DNA from: Isoetes taiwanensis
Lineage: Eukaryota; Streptophyta; Lycopodiopsida; Isoetales; Isoetaceae
Assembly (NCBI GenBank): GCA_021234155.1
Contig: JAJEKV010000002.1
Coordinates: 28,632,262 to 28,696,261 of the forward strand
Length of the DNA stretch: 64,000 bases
Direction of reading: 5' to 3'
Shown here piece by piece: positions 33,561-45,575 of the stretch (its first letter is position 1; every line of letters begins with the position of its first letter). A model generated the notes under the pieces. The model ran no database searches. It was not told where the DNA came from and saw only the letters and a list, made by a program, of their open reading frames with translations. Made by a program: the position numbers and the translations under genes.

Positions 33561-34330
33561 GCAGCTTCTCGGCCATGTCCCATGTGCAACCAACTAAAAC
33601 TCGACCTCCATAATGTAAACCCTTCAATAACCTAGCAACACACAGGGTTTATGTTTTAGAAGCCATATCCTAGTCAGATTTGGCCAGGATCTTGCACAAT
33701 GTCATGTCGTAGAGGGAGGGTGTTGAAGCCAAAAGGCGGACCCTTAAAACCTTTAGGAAGGTTTCGTCCCAAAGGTCCTCTCGAAGGTCCGGGCGGGCAA
33801 TTCTCCCACTCGGGCGTGAACCCGACTCGCCAATGGACTCAAAAAGTCGACATTACCCTCGGGACCAAGTTTAGGGTGTGAGAAGACCACCCCTTCTCCA
33901 AGAAGCCAAAGTGGCTCATCTCCAACACATTAAGTAGTCAATTGGCTAAGAGGTGGGCTGCGGAATCTTGCCATGTAGAGGGTTCTTGTTTCTTTTCGTT
34001 ACAAAAATGATTGTGTAACTTAGTCCCTAGGGTAATTTCACCCCGGGCGACATGACAAAAGTCGAATCTCCATTCAAAGCCTTTTATCTTGCCCGAGCGA
34101 CAAAATACTTGGGTTTCTACACGGATTCGATCGCGGGGCGCTTGTGGTTTGATAAGTTCTCTGGGACGGATCTTGGATTTTTTTGAACTGCTCCAAATTG
34201 AGCCAAATCGTGTCATGGGCGAAGAAGAGCACGCCTTCTCCAAGAAGTGCCAAAATAGGTCATGTCCAACATGCTCATGATCCATTGGCCTAGGTGGTGC
34301 TGCCAGGATCTACCGCTTTCGTCTTACCTT
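33561..34330. other. CACTA-2 interior with a degenerate duplication
   Basis: Phrases such as CCTTCTCCAAGAAG(C/T)GCCAAA followed by CATnTCCAACA occur at about 33893 and 34233, showing an old internal duplication of some 340 bp. No gene is recognised. Confidence 0.45.
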
Positions 34331-35735
34331 GTCGACTATAGGCTCAAAACATGCCTCTAGGCTCAATGCCACCTTGGCTTAAACATGACAAGTGACTCAA
34401 ACATGCCACATAGGCTCACACATGCCACCTTGGCTCAAACATGCCACATAGGCTCAAATATGCCACATAGGCTCAAACATGTCACCTTGGCTCAAACTGG
34501 ACACGTGGCTTAAACATGCCACCGCCACATGCCTTAGGCTCAAACATGCCACATAGGCTCAAAGATGCCATCATGGCCCAAACCGGACCGTGGCCCAAAC
34601 ATGCCATCTTAGCTCAAACATGCCACATGCCACTAGGCTCAACACATGATACGTGGCTCAAACATGATATGTGGCTCAACACATACCACTAGGGTCATAA
34701 AAATGCTCTTTGAAATGATTTATTTTTTTTTTTGAAAGGATGAAATATAATTTTGTAGGTTTTTTATGGGTTGAAATGTGTGCGCTTAGGCTCAAGCATG
34801 TCCTTGGGCTCGAACATTTCCACCTTGGCTCAAACATGCCACTAGCGCAAATATGTTACATTGGCTCAAACATGCCATATAGTCTCAAACATGCCACCTC
34901 GGCTCAAAGACGCCACATAGGCTCAAGTATGCTACCTAGGCTCAAGCATTGCCCCTAGGGTCAAACATGCTACATAGGCTCAAACATGACACATGGCTCA
35001 AACATGCCCCTAGGCTCAAAAATGCCACTTGGGTCATAAAAATGGGCTTTCAAAATTTTTTTTTTTTTTTTTGGGATGAAATATGACTTCCTATGTTTTT
35101 TTATGGTTGAAATGTTGTGCCGCAAGATTCAAACATCCCCCTAGACTAGGATTTGCCACATTGGCCATAACATGACATGTGGCTCAAACATGCCACATAG
35201 GCTCAAATGTGACATGCATCTCAAACATGCTTCTAGGCAAAATATGACACGTGGTCCAAACGTGCCACATAGGCCCAAACGTGCACCTAGACTTTAACAT
35301 GCCCCTAGGCTAGAACATGTCACCTTCGCTCAAATATGACATGTGGCTAAAACATGCCACTAGGGCCATAAAAAAGCTCTTTCAAATGATTTTTATTTGG
35401 GATGAAATATGAATTTTGTATGTTTTTTTTTTTAATGATTGAAATGTTGTGATCCTAGGCTCAAACATGCCCCTAGACTAAAACATGCCACCTTGGCTCA
35501 AATATGACCTGTGGCTGAAACACTAGGGTAAAAAAGAATGCTCTTTCAAATGATTTTTTCTTTTTAGGGATGGAATATGATTTCATATGTTTTTTTTTCT
35601 ATGGTTGCAATGTTGTGCCCCTAGGCTCAAACATGCCCCTAGGCTACAATATGTCACCTTGGTTCAAACATGCCACATAGGCTCAAGCGTGACATGTGGC
35701 TCAAACATGCCACGATCTCAAACATTAAACATGGC
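34331..35735. repeat. 19-bp minisatellite array 2 with higher-order structure
   Basis: Degenerate units of the same family (CTCAAACATGCCACATAGG) are broken four times by an 80-90-bp spacer starting GGGTCATAAAAATGCTCTTT and ending TATGGTTGAAATGTTG, at about 34694, 35031, 35364 and 35522. The repeat is thus a compound unit of about 335 bp for the first three copies. Confidence 0.82.
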
Positions 35736-36640
35736 CAGATTCAGCGGCGATGATGAGCAATTTGAGATTGTAATCCAAGTCTTGTGATCCTTAATGGCCA
35801 AGATTAACAACCCAAATTTGATCCCCGCATTGTATTTTTTTATGCCGCTTCTATCTCCCTCCTTTCCGCTTCTAATCTACGCTTCCTTTTCTAAGTTGCA
35901 AAGGGCATGATTTGCAAAGGCAATGGCATAATTCGTTAAATTAGTGGCATTTAAAGTTCGATTTGCTACGTAAGGAGTTTTAGTCTAAGAACAAAACAAA
36001 CAAAGGAACGAGAGATTTACCATTGGAGCCAATTAGAGATTTACCATTGGAGCCAATTAGGAGCCAACTTTTTTAGTTGTTTAGCCAATGCATGGATGGC
36101 GTTAGATCAAAGACAAATCAAGGGCTTGGATGTCGATCCATGCCCTTCTATCAAATTGCCGTCTCTTTTTTGGCGAGAAATCTATGGCGCCTCTGTTCTT
36201 CTTGGGGACACAGGCGGTTCATTGGCGCCCAAATCATTCATCGTCGAGATGATCCCCTTGAATCAATTATTTGCGCCATGTTCTTGCCAATCATTGATTG
36301 GCGCCCGTAGGAGGCTGTGCATGAAAATGCGCGCCAGAAAGCAAATCCGGATAAGCGAGGCGAATACGTTTGATTTGGGGCAACTCAACAACGGCATTTG
36401 CTCTCTTACAAGTTTTATTTCAAAGAACATTCCCCTTCTTTCTCCATTTGGCTCCTTTCCTAATCGATCCCTCTGCACGAGTTTTTAGTTTTGAGTTGAT
36501 TCTTCTTGAAAATTGATCTGATTATAGGTGCATTATTAGGTTTACCGAGCCGGCTTGATTTCAATGATGGATTGCAAGGTATATAATTACGGTGATCGGT
36601 GAGTACTGAGAGAAACAATGGCGGCTGATCATGGCTTTCT
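35736..36640. other. CACTA-2 interior, possible captured DNA of unknown source
   Basis: Less repetitive, with plus-strand open frames near 36077-36488 that show no family motif. A short direct repeat (GAGATTTACCATTGGAGCCAATTAG class) lies at 36010-36062. May be host DNA picked up together with the 4CL-like fragment that follows. Confidence 0.4.
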
Positions 36641-36850
36641 TTGAAGCCTTCGCATTCTAAAGCACCGTTAGATCGATTCAAAGTATGAAAGTTACCATTG
36701 CCATACGTGTTTTCGGCCATGACAAAAAATCCGGCAGTTCTTGAATATGATTTGTCAAGTGTAAGAATGGTGCTCTGTGGAGCTTTCAGATTAGGAAAAG
36801 TTGTGGAAGATGCATTTAGGGAAAGGCTTCCAAATGCAATTCTAACTCTC
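36640..36850 (+). pseudogene. Captured fragment of a 4-coumarate:CoA ligase-like gene
   Basis: The plus strand reads SIQSMKVTIA, then after a one-base frame change SAMTKNPAVLEYDLSSVRMV, then GAFRLGKVVEDAFRERLPNA. This matches, in order, the 4CL/acyl-activating region KVTIAPxVPPIVLAIAKNP...YDLSSVRxVxSGAAPLGKELEDAxRxxxPNA. The AMP-binding and C-terminal parts are missing: the match ends after LPNAILT. 4CL feeds phenylpropanoid and lignin synthesis. Only about 60 residues remain, inside CACTA-2 and broken, so it is a transposon-borne remnant. Confidence 0.72.
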
Positions 36851-37780
36851 AAACATTTTATGTACGAGAGAATCTTTTGTCATTTTCCATGTTATTGCCT
36901 TTCCAAACATCTCGACAAAGTAGAAATTTTTGTGCGCGGGGTTATGGAATGGCGGCAAGCGGGGCGATTATGGCCATGTCCATGGCGTTTGCGGATATCC
37001 TCAACTCAGTAAAATGGGGCTCTGCGTACAGTTATTGAAATGCAAAGATTAAAATTATAGATTTTGTGAAGTTCGTGAGGCTCGTAAAGCTCGAGGCATT
37101 GTTTACGAAATGAAGCAAAGAAAACGTCCCCTTCTTTTTCTTCCCAAATCTCGCCTTTTCTTCCTCTACTCCTCAAAATTTGGTTCTTTCGCTTAGTTCT
37201 TTCAATCCTAGCTCCCCGACCCATCACTTCCACTCGCATTTCTATCACGGATATCATGAATCGATCGGGTATGAAGCTTTTTCATTTTTCTAAACTTTCA
37301 TTCATTCATTTTTCGCGGTCTTTTCAATCTGTCAAATATTTCATTCATTCAAAATCATCCCTTTTTTTTTTCTGATTCATGCATTGGATTTATTCATACT
37401 TGGCTATTACGCCTTCAACTTTCCCTATTTGATTCACAAGTTGAATCAATGTATATGATGTTGTGTGGTGACCAGGTCCACGAGGAGATAATTACACATT
37501 CCTTAAGAAGAATCCAATCTTAAGAATCTAATGCAGTACTTATGTATATCATATGTATATTCCAAAACTGGATGTGTAGATTACAGAGTTTGGCTCTGTA
37601 AATGCTGATTTTATTGTTGAAATCCATGGAAATGATAGAGCCAATGAGAGTTTTCTTAAATTTGTGGAGTATTTTATCTTGATCCTGGCCTGAAAACAAC
37701 AATTATATCCAGCTAAAAACAACTTTAATAAGATTCTAACAATCGTGAAACTAATAAAACAATGCTTAAAGACCATAGTT
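36851..37780. other. CACTA-2 interior, no gene identified
   Basis: A CT-rich leader-like stretch precedes ATGAATCGATCGG|GTATGA (37256), which resembles a first exon with splice donor; it could be another captured 5' gene end. The remainder is AT-rich. Nothing can be named. Confidence 0.35.
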
Positions 37781-38467
37781 AATTTTAGATATTATGGTAA
37801 AAAATAATACAATTTTCAAATTTTCAACATATTGTTTTTTTTAATGCCATGTCATTTAACCATGTTGTTTATTGAAGAAAACAACACTTAAAAATATTTA
37901 TTTGACATGTTGTTTATTGAAAATTCTATAAAACCACATGTACATTTTATGTAAAATAATACTAAAAGACAACACCTATTTTTGAAAAAAATACATTGCT
38001 TCTCAAAACCACATATCATTTTTCGAAGGACCAATACTTGAAAACAACATAATTAAAAGAAAAATCAGAAAACTACGCATAGTTTTTAGCAAAGTCGGAC
38101 AAAATTCTATACATGGTTTTTTAGTGTTGCTTTTTGGCAAAACAATAGTTAAAAACAACATGTGGACCTTTTAAGTTTTATTATGAACCACATGTCTAAT
38201 GTTGAAGAAAGCAACGCTTGAAAAAACTGACTACATTTTAAAACAACCCTGTAGAAATATCCGTTAATTCCTACGTGTAGATAATTTTGACAAAACTCTA
38301 TGCGTAGACTTTTGGCAACAAAAACTACATGTATAAAAATTTTGCTAAAAACTACACGTCATTTCTAGCAAATCCGGACAAAAAACAACACGTAGTTTTT
38401 TGGTGTTGTTTTTTTGCAAAAAAGACACTGAAAAACAACATGTGGACCCAGTTTTGGGGTGGTAGTG
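37781..38467. repeat. CACTA-2 right subterminal repeat region
   Basis: Repeated phrases AAAACAACA(C/T)GTAG, AACAACATGTGGACC, ACCACATGT and GACAAAATTCTATGCATGG. These are the inverse of motifs at the left end (CCACATGTTGTTGTT) and recur at 54461-54700 and 59130-59250. Confidence 0.7.
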
Positions 38468-40501
38468 GAGGTAAATGATGTGCAAGCTCAGGCATGTACT
38501 CTTGATGAAGAGCGTGTGTCTGAGCATGATCAGCCAGGTAAGGGTTGTTATCCCCAAGCAACCATTGAAGGGTGGGGTCACCCTGATAGTTCTGTGGTGG
38601 CCCATCCCTAAATCGCTCCTGTGTATCACCCAGATAGAAATCATGAAAAATGTAAGCCATGGGGCTGAACAACTCGAAGGTGATGAAATCCGGATCTTCG
38701 CAGGTGAATGAGATCAAAGACTAAAAGGGCACAGCGAGACACCTTTGTCTTCAATAGAGAGTTCGCCAAACCGAAGAAAATCTGCGGTCTTGCGATGGAA
38801 CATCCACGTGACCATCAGCCCCATGCCACTTTAGAAGAAAGAGGTGGCGGCGGGCAACCACATAATCCGGATAGCGAGGAAGGAACCGGGAAATCAACAG
38901 GTTGCTAACAATGGTGATATAGCCGCCCGGTTTGGTGCGAGCCTCATCAGACTGAATAGCTTCTTCAGAATGCTTGTTCGAGGTCACGGATCACGTGGTC
39001 TTTTTTCTAACGGTATGGGTCGGTCACGGACCCGTTTCGAGAAGGGTGAACGTGGAGGAGGATTGCCGGGAGCATTGAGTCGGAAGCATGGCAATCTCCG
39101 CGTCATCAAGAAGTTTACGTTTTCAACCTCCGTAAAGGCGATCTTGGAGGGATGTGAGTCGAGAAGTTGCGTGGGAGAGCTGAGAGCGTTAAAGAGGCAA
39201 TTTGAGCGTCACGCCTGTAAGGTGTTGAACTTGAGGTCGTAATTGTCACAAAGCTTTCGAGTACAAAGGCGCCGAGCTTAGCAATATCTTTCTCCTTGTC
39301 ACTAAGGAGGTTGGCTTTGGACTTGTTTTGCTCCAATAAGTCCCGAATTTCGGATTGAAGTCGAGCCTGTTGATCCGCAAGTAGGCTGGTCGATCCCGTG
39401 CATTTTTGAGATCTATGCAGGCCTGTAAGAGAGCCCCGTGCTTTTCTTGAAGTTGAGCTTCCAAAGTTTGAACATGTGCAGTTGCAGCTTGAAGGTCACG
39501 GTGAACCGCATCTGAGGACGTCAGGGCCGTGTGAACCTCATTCATAAGAGCTTCTTGGGATTCTTGTAACTTTAGAACAGCAGCTTGAGCATCCTGCTGA
39601 TACTGATACAACAGCTGGCGAGGGTGAAGAGGCGGAGGGGCCCGCTGTTGCCATGTTTGAGACGTTTGTGAGACATGATGAGAAGCGGAGGGCCTCGTTT
39701 CTGTAGAGGAGGAGGAGACAGTGACATGCGTGGTGTTATGCTGGACATGACCAGAAGAAGAAGGGCGTGAAATGCCAACTTGTGGATTTTGAGGAAGGGA
39801 ATGAAGGGACTGTTGAGTGGAAGCATGAGAAGGAGGAGGTGAGGGAGGAAAGTAATGACAGATGAGGGCTTGAAGATGGCCGCCCACAGAAGTTTCAGAG
39901 GTAGAAGTGGCAGCCCGAAGACGGTCAACTTCTTGGAGAAGACGGTAAAACAACATTTGGGGCCAATCAATGTGGTGGTTGGAGCGAGTAGCAGTGATCA
40001 CCATATTATAGAAAGGCTTATTGATATGGGTGTTCTTGATAGAATACCCAAGGTATAGCGCCCACGTAAAACTTAACAAAAGTTTCATGGGGCTTGTCAA
40101 TATTTGTGAGGCGATGCACGTTTGCGTGATAAGCGTGAGCACCAAACTCGGTGACATCCGGATCCCGTATGGCGCACCAAGATAAACAAGGGGTTGCAAA
40201 GGGATATGAAATACCTCAGAAATTAGGTCTCCGGGTCATTGAAATGGTGGTGCCATCGACCAATCGTAGTGTAGCCATTCGGGCCGTTGACGATGTGAGC
40301 GATGAACCGCCTCAACCTGGTCCGGATTTGAGCGGAAGTTCCATTTGTGAAAAATTCGTAAAAGCTCGGCGGCGTCGCTTAATTTCACGATTGGGGCCAA
40401 CAAGGGCTTCACGGAAAGGGGGGCCAAGAAAGATACGGACTAAAAAGAGCCGGTTCCTCGGGAGCGTAAACTTGAAGTGTAGGAAATTTTGGGGCAGCCA
40501 T
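38468..40501 (-). pseudogene. gypsy-1 extra ORF, N-terminal and coiled-coil part
   Basis: Begins MAAPKFPTLQVYAPEEPAL at 40501 and continues over two frameshifts through HKWNFRSNPDQVEAVHRSH and ITATRSNHHIDWPQMLFYR. The latter part resembles the putative plant transposon protein domain of Athila-type elements. Then comes a Pro/Ser/Thr-rich linker and a coiled coil (39600-39380, YQQDAQAAVLKLQESQEAL and following heptads), then ELFSPMAYIFHDFYLG up to the CACTA-2 border. No transmembrane segment or signal peptide is evident, so an envelope-like role is not supported. Its place downstream of integrase, in the same direction, fits the extra ORF of Tat/Athila elements. Confidence 0.6.
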
Positions 40502-41455
40502 GGCGAAAAGCTCGCCTGAATCGAAGGAACTGCTTTGAAGAAGGCGAGAGCGCGAGAACGTAAGACCAAAAGCGCAGAGAGATCTAAAAGGTTTAGGGCG
40601 GCGCAAAGGTGGGGCGAAGGGGCATGATAAGGGCGAAGCCGCAAACCGCTGATGGTGCGGTGTCAAAAAAAAGATGCCAAGGAGGCGATTGAGAGGCAAA
40701 AATTTGGCTTAAGTCCCCAAACAACAAAGGGAGAAGGAATGAACGGTGGAGATGAGGCGTGAGAGAATGATGGGATGTGACAGTGGCCAAAGGACACACA
40801 TTAATGTTCGACGGGCGTGAAAAGAAGAAATGGCATTCAATGCTGGCAACTCGAAGTGGGATATCATTAAAAGGAATGTGTCAGAAGGTACCATGGCTAG
40901 ATATGCGGCAGGAGAAAAGATTCTCATTTTAGAAGCTTGACCTTGCATTGCAAACACGTTGGCGATTTATGTGATTGGTCCACGCCGACAAGGAGTTCCT
41001 GATTGGCTATATAAGACTAACAGGGAGTAAACGAAGGCATCCGATGGCGCGGCAAGATGGCCTTGGCCGGTTTGAACGAGGACCGCACTATGCCCACGAA
41101 CCGTCGGGGAGTGGATTACCCGCAAGATGAATTGTGCGGACCTTCGGCGCCGCCACAATCGTGGCGTGAGAATGGGCGGCTGGTGTGCGGGATGGTGAAC
41201 ATCCCGACCAAGACCAGCGGGATGGAGGTGGTTCCGCACCTTATTTGGGATCGAAAGGAGAACCTCTACCACATCCTGCGCATCACCCTCGCTCCAAACC
41301 CGGAGTAGAGGGTTTTTCTTCTTAGGACTTAGTAGATAGGGCTCTGAGCCCGTTTTTGTATATAGGGCAGTGCCCATAGCGGAAATAGCTGGGCTGCGCC
41401 CACATTTTGTAAAAAAATTCCACCTATAATATAAATATGCCGCTGGTTTAGTCAC
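40502..41455. other. gypsy-1 region between integrase and extra ORF
   Basis: Spacer without a clear protein. On the plus strand 41057-41440 has an open frame (ENGRLVCGMVNIP, WDRKENLYHILRI) followed by sequence that loosely resembles a plant LINE 3' end, but no poly(A) tail is present. The identity is left open. Confidence 0.35.
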
Positions 41456-42740
41456 TATTTGTGTGTATGCGGTCCGAACAAAGACCGCTTGTGGATGTGC
41501 ACTTTTACATTTGTATGAAATGTTTTGAGGCGAAAGCCATTAACCGGTGTAGGTAATGGAGTGCCATCTAACTCACCCGGTTGAAAAAACTGGTCGAACC
41601 ACTTGAACAATTTGATAAGGGCCAAGCCAACGAAACTTAAGTTTACAGGAAAAAGTTTTGTACCGAGAATCATAAAGAAGAACCAAATCTCCTTCGTTGA
41701 ATGTTTTGTCTTCACCGTTTGTCATGTAAGGATTTTTGCAAACTGTTGTCCATGAAGAACACGAATATAAGCATCTCTTCTAAGTTCATCCAAACTGTTC
41801 CAATTGATAAACCCTTTCTTTTGAGTGCAAAGAAGCGGATTATGGGCAAGAGCTTGGTTGAAAAGGAGTGTTAGAAGTATGTATTCTAACGGCATGAGAG
41901 CTTCTTGACCATAAACCAATTTGAAAGGGGTGTGACAGAGCTATTTTGAAACAAGTATTGTAAGCCCAAAGAACAGTAGGAAGCTTGTTTTGCCAGTCAA
42001 TGCGAGAAGCGTCACAAATTTTCTTGAGAATTGTGACCAGAGTTTTGTTGGTGCTTTCAGCCAAACCATTCCCTCGAGGATAGTAAGGTGTCTCTTGTGA
42101 TGATGTATCGGGGAGATAATCCGTCAGCTCCTTGATGGTGTGATTGATAAAATGGACACCACGATCACTGACCAGCTCCGTGGGGCAGCCGAATCGCGTG
42201 ATGATTTGTTGATAGATGACTTTGACTGTGCTGGCCGCAGTGTTGTCTGGAAGTGCGCAAGCTTCCGCCCATTTGGTAGCGTAGTCGGTGAGAACGGAAT
42301 GTAGCTGCACGCGGGTGCCGCCAGCGGGGAGGATCGATGGGTCCCACAAAATCCATTCCCCATTTGCTGAAGGGAAGTGGCGTGGCAACCGGCGTCAAAG
42401 GAAGAGCGTCCGCGGGCGTGGGCGCCCCACACGTGGGCAAGCATCACACGCGTCTTGGCGTGGGCGTGGCGTCTTTGAAGAAGCGTGGGCCAAAATAACC
42501 AGCAAGAAGGATTTTGCGTCGCGGGTGTCTCCATGAAAATGACCACCACCGGAGCCCTTCATGGGCTTCTCGAACAATATCCGGGACCTCATGAGGGAGA
42601 AACCGGCGTCCGAAGGATTGTATCCTTACCCTTTTGTAAAGATGGCCACCGCAACCATGGTGTGTAGTCCGCGGACCTCGCGGAGAAATTGATGGCGGCG
42701 GGATTGTCGCTTGGCGGAGAGAGCGTGGCGTCCTCACAGT
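41455..42740 (-). pseudogene. gypsy-1 integrase
   Basis: Minus-strand fragments in several frames follow the integrase order. A zinc-binding H2C2 region comes first (GHLYKR, RFLPHEVPDIVREAHEG, CDACPRVGRP). The catalytic core follows: Asp in WGMDFVGPI, Asp in TELVSDRGVHF and Glu in RGNGLAESTNKT. C-terminal phrases MVYGQEALMPLEY, DLVLLYDSR (near 41660) and NGFRLKTFH are typical of Tat/Athila integrases. At least three frameshifts break it. It would insert the element cDNA. Confidence 0.88.
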
Positions 42741-44375
42741 GGAAGAGCTTCGTGAGGAGATATCACTGGAAAGTCATGAAACCAATGAGGTGTTGCCGTG
42801 ACGAAAAAGAGTTGAGCGTCGGGGAAAGGCGCCCGAGACTCGGTGGAGGGATCATCCGTGGATGCGTGAAAGATAATCCGGGACAACATGAGATTTGCCG
42901 GCCTTGTGAACAATTTCAAAGGTGCAAATTTTTGCAGGAAGGAGGACCCAACGAGCAATGCGCCCGTGGGCGTGGATTTGTTGATCAAGTAAAGAAGTGC
43001 CCGGTGGTCAACAAAGAATTTGATTTGATTTGCCCAAAAGATAGTGTGAGCGTTGGACGAGAAAATTAAACCCAAGGCTTCTTGCTCGCGTGGCGAGTAG
43101 TTGCGTTCAATGAGAATTGAGTTTCCTATTTGGCGAAGCGGTTTGGTTTGTCGGTAAGCGATCATATTCTTGAGAAAGAACAGCCCAATAGCAAAGGCCG
43201 AGACATCGACATGGACATGAAAGGGCTTGTCCCATTGAGGAGGAACAAGAACCGGGGGGCTGAGTAAGCAAGAGCTTCAACTGTTGAAAGCAAAAGATCC
43301 GCTGGGAATTTCAAGCCCAGTGGATTCATCACCCGTGAGTTTATGAATGGGATGCGCAATGGTCATGAGTCCGGGAATGAAGGTGGAGTAATAATTGACC
43401 TTACCCAAGAAAGAGCGTGTTTCCTTTATATTGGCTGGTGCTTGAGCCTTGAGCACCACGGTGATTTTGGCGAGGATCCGTGGTGATACACCTTTCTTGA
43501 CCACATGTCCCAATGAGAACACTGAAGTGGCGCAAAATGTGCATTTCTCGGGATTGAGACTAATGCGGGACTCATCACATTTCTGAAAGACAAGTTCCAA
43601 TTTATCCAAATGGTCAGCCATGGAACGTCAGAGGCGAGAAGTCATCTTGAAAAAATTTGCAAGAAGGGATTTTCCTTCATAAAATCATGAAAAACTGAGA
43701 GCATGATACGTTGAAACGTGGATGGAGAGTTTGATAATCCAAAAGGAACCACCTTGTAGGCAAAAGTGCCCCACGGGGTGGTGAAGGTAGTCTTGAGTTG
43801 ATCAGATTCTTTGATTGAGATCTGATTGTAGCCAGAAAAACCATCCATGAAGGAGTACATCTCATGTCCAGCAACCTCTTCCAGAACCTGGTCTGTGAAG
43901 GGAAGGGGAAAATGATCACGCTCCGTGGCCTGATTGAGTTTTCGGTAGTCCACACAAACGCGGATCTTACCATTGTGTTTGAGTGCAATGACGATGGGGC
44001 TCACCCACTCAGAATGTTTGACCTCATAGATCAAACCTGCAGCAAGGAGTTTGTCAATTTCTGCCTTGACGCGATCACGGTAATTGGGGTTGAGCGATCG
44101 CTGCGTTGCTAGGATGGCGTGCATGCATCGACTTGGTAGGAATGGTGAGTTCCCCCAAGGTTTTGTTGATCCCCCGAAGATCTCTGTAGCTCCAGGCGAA
44201 AATGTGTTTGAACTTTTTGAAAAGCGTGACGGCCCTGTTACGATAGGGTGTGGGAAGATTGGCAGCAATCCGGACAGGCTGATTGTTGCCTACGTCCACA
44301 ATCTCTACGTCAGGAGTCTGAATATGGGGGATAACTTCCATGTCCTGGACAATATGAGCAGGAGGTTGAAGCATA
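42734..44375 (-). pseudogene. gypsy-1 reverse transcriptase and RNase H
   Basis: RT blocks: VSPIVIALKHNGKIRVCVDYRKLNQAT, MDGFSGYNQISI, TTFTTPWGTFAYKVVPFGLSNSPSTFQ. The YxDD site lies across a frameshift near 43640 and reads FQDDFS, so both aspartates survive in another frame. Thumb and connection: GHVVKKGVSP, KETRSFLGKVNYY. RNase H (42734-43165): LIERNYSPREQEALGL and FFVDHRALLYLINK. The upstream YRDLRGINKTLGE is the usual lead-in. Inactive because of shifts. Confidence 0.9.
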
Positions 44376-45575
44376 ACAGGATGCGTGGCGCTCTGCGTGG
44401 TGAAAAAGAGAGGTTGCTGAGTTTCCTCGGCGGAGAGGTTGCTTCATGACGGCGTGTACTTCCACTGGTGAGCTGCGGGGAGGTTCGGCACCGAAAAGTG
44501 ATCAACACGTTGGATTCGATTGCAAGGAGTCGGGTAAGGGTCAAGCAAAGCACCACAAACTGGTCACGATCAAGAGTCATTTCTCCCCAAGGATCAGCAT
44601 ACTCGGGGTAGGATGACAGAGGCAAACTCGAGGTGGAGCCTGAACTTGATAAATATTCTGGGCGTCCTCAGAGTCGGTGTCGGAGAGAGAGGGTTCAGCA
44701 TTGTCGACGGAAATGATTTTGCCTGTTTCCAAGTCCATGGTGGCATTGAGGTGACCATCAGTGATGACTAACTGATCCGTGGCCCAGTAATGAATGCTCT
44801 TGGCCTGGCGGAGAAAAGGTCTGCCGACCAACATTTCATAATCACCTGGATCTTCTCCAGCCTTCCAAACACCAAATTCAAGGGGAATCGAGATCACCTA
44901 TGTTGATGTGAAGAAGAGGCGTGACGCCTTGAGGTCTCGTGGATATGGCCATTGGCCAATTTGATGTCATATGGGGGTACGATAGAGTTGTTTGATGCCC
45001 ATTTGTTTGCGCGAGTTTATCCGTGATGAGATTGACGGCGCTACCTAATCAATTTGAACATGATTGACTTGTTGATTGCCCACCGTGGCATGGACCGTGG
45101 GAGTAGAGGTAGCAACAGCCCCAACCAAAACAAATCGGGAGTGGTAAGCGGTCCTTAAGAGCGGGATGAGTTTCAAAATTGTAGCCAAGCTTAAAGGAAT
45201 TTTGATTTTGGCTAGCTCCTCTTGGAGTTCCAGAGGCACATGAGAAAAAGGATCTGCTGGATCCACAGGAGCGGGAGTGCGTGGTAAGGAAGCAGCAACT
45301 TCTTTGAGTAGGTCAACCTCCGCAGCGATATTGGGATATGTCTGAGAGCGTGGAGGTTGAGACGTGGAAGGTGCGTCTTGTCGTTGTTGAGCTCGTGGTG
45401 GCATGGACATTAGCCAACGTGCGGCCTTCAGCAGCTTGCATGAGGTTCAAAATGCTTTGGCGAACTTTAGGCATGACATTCGGCATGAGTTTCTCCAAGT
45501 CCGGTGCAAAATAGACCTTTTTTTGTCTTACGATGAGGAATGGCGTCGATCGTAAAGGCGGGTTGCGTGCCATTA
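44376..45575 (-). pseudogene. gypsy-1 aspartic protease region
   Basis: Near 45050 the minus strand changes frame from HVQID to GSAVNLITDKLAQTNGH, the D(S)GSAVNLI active-site block of retropepsins. Downstream, FGVWKAGEDPGDYEMLVGRPFLRQA matches the ILGRPWL-type flap and C-terminal block. Upstream, PLELQEELAKIKIPLSLA resembles the region before protease in Tat/Athila polyproteins. The protease processes Gag-Pol. Broken by a frameshift at the active site. Confidence 0.75.

Larger units (their letters stand above)
29537..38467. mobile_element. CACTA DNA transposon, CACTA-2, non-autonomous, nested in gypsy-1
   Basis: Left end CACTACCACCCCAA, then TT, then CTGGGTCCACA. The right end is its inverse with AA for TT, a 27-bp terminal inverted repeat with two mismatches. 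The 3-bp duplication GAG lies at 29534-29536 and 38468-38470. Removing the element and one GAG rejoins the gypsy-1 extra ORF in frame, which proves both borders. The interior has subterminal repeats, two 19-bp minisatellite arrays, a palindrome and a 4CL-like gene fragment, but no recognisable transposase. Length 8,931 bp. Confidence 0.9.

Noticed and set aside
38352-38717. Separate small gene ending in FFAKKQHQKTTCCFL
   Set aside because: Its last third is read through the CACTA-2 end; the true continuation is on the far side of the insertion at 29536.
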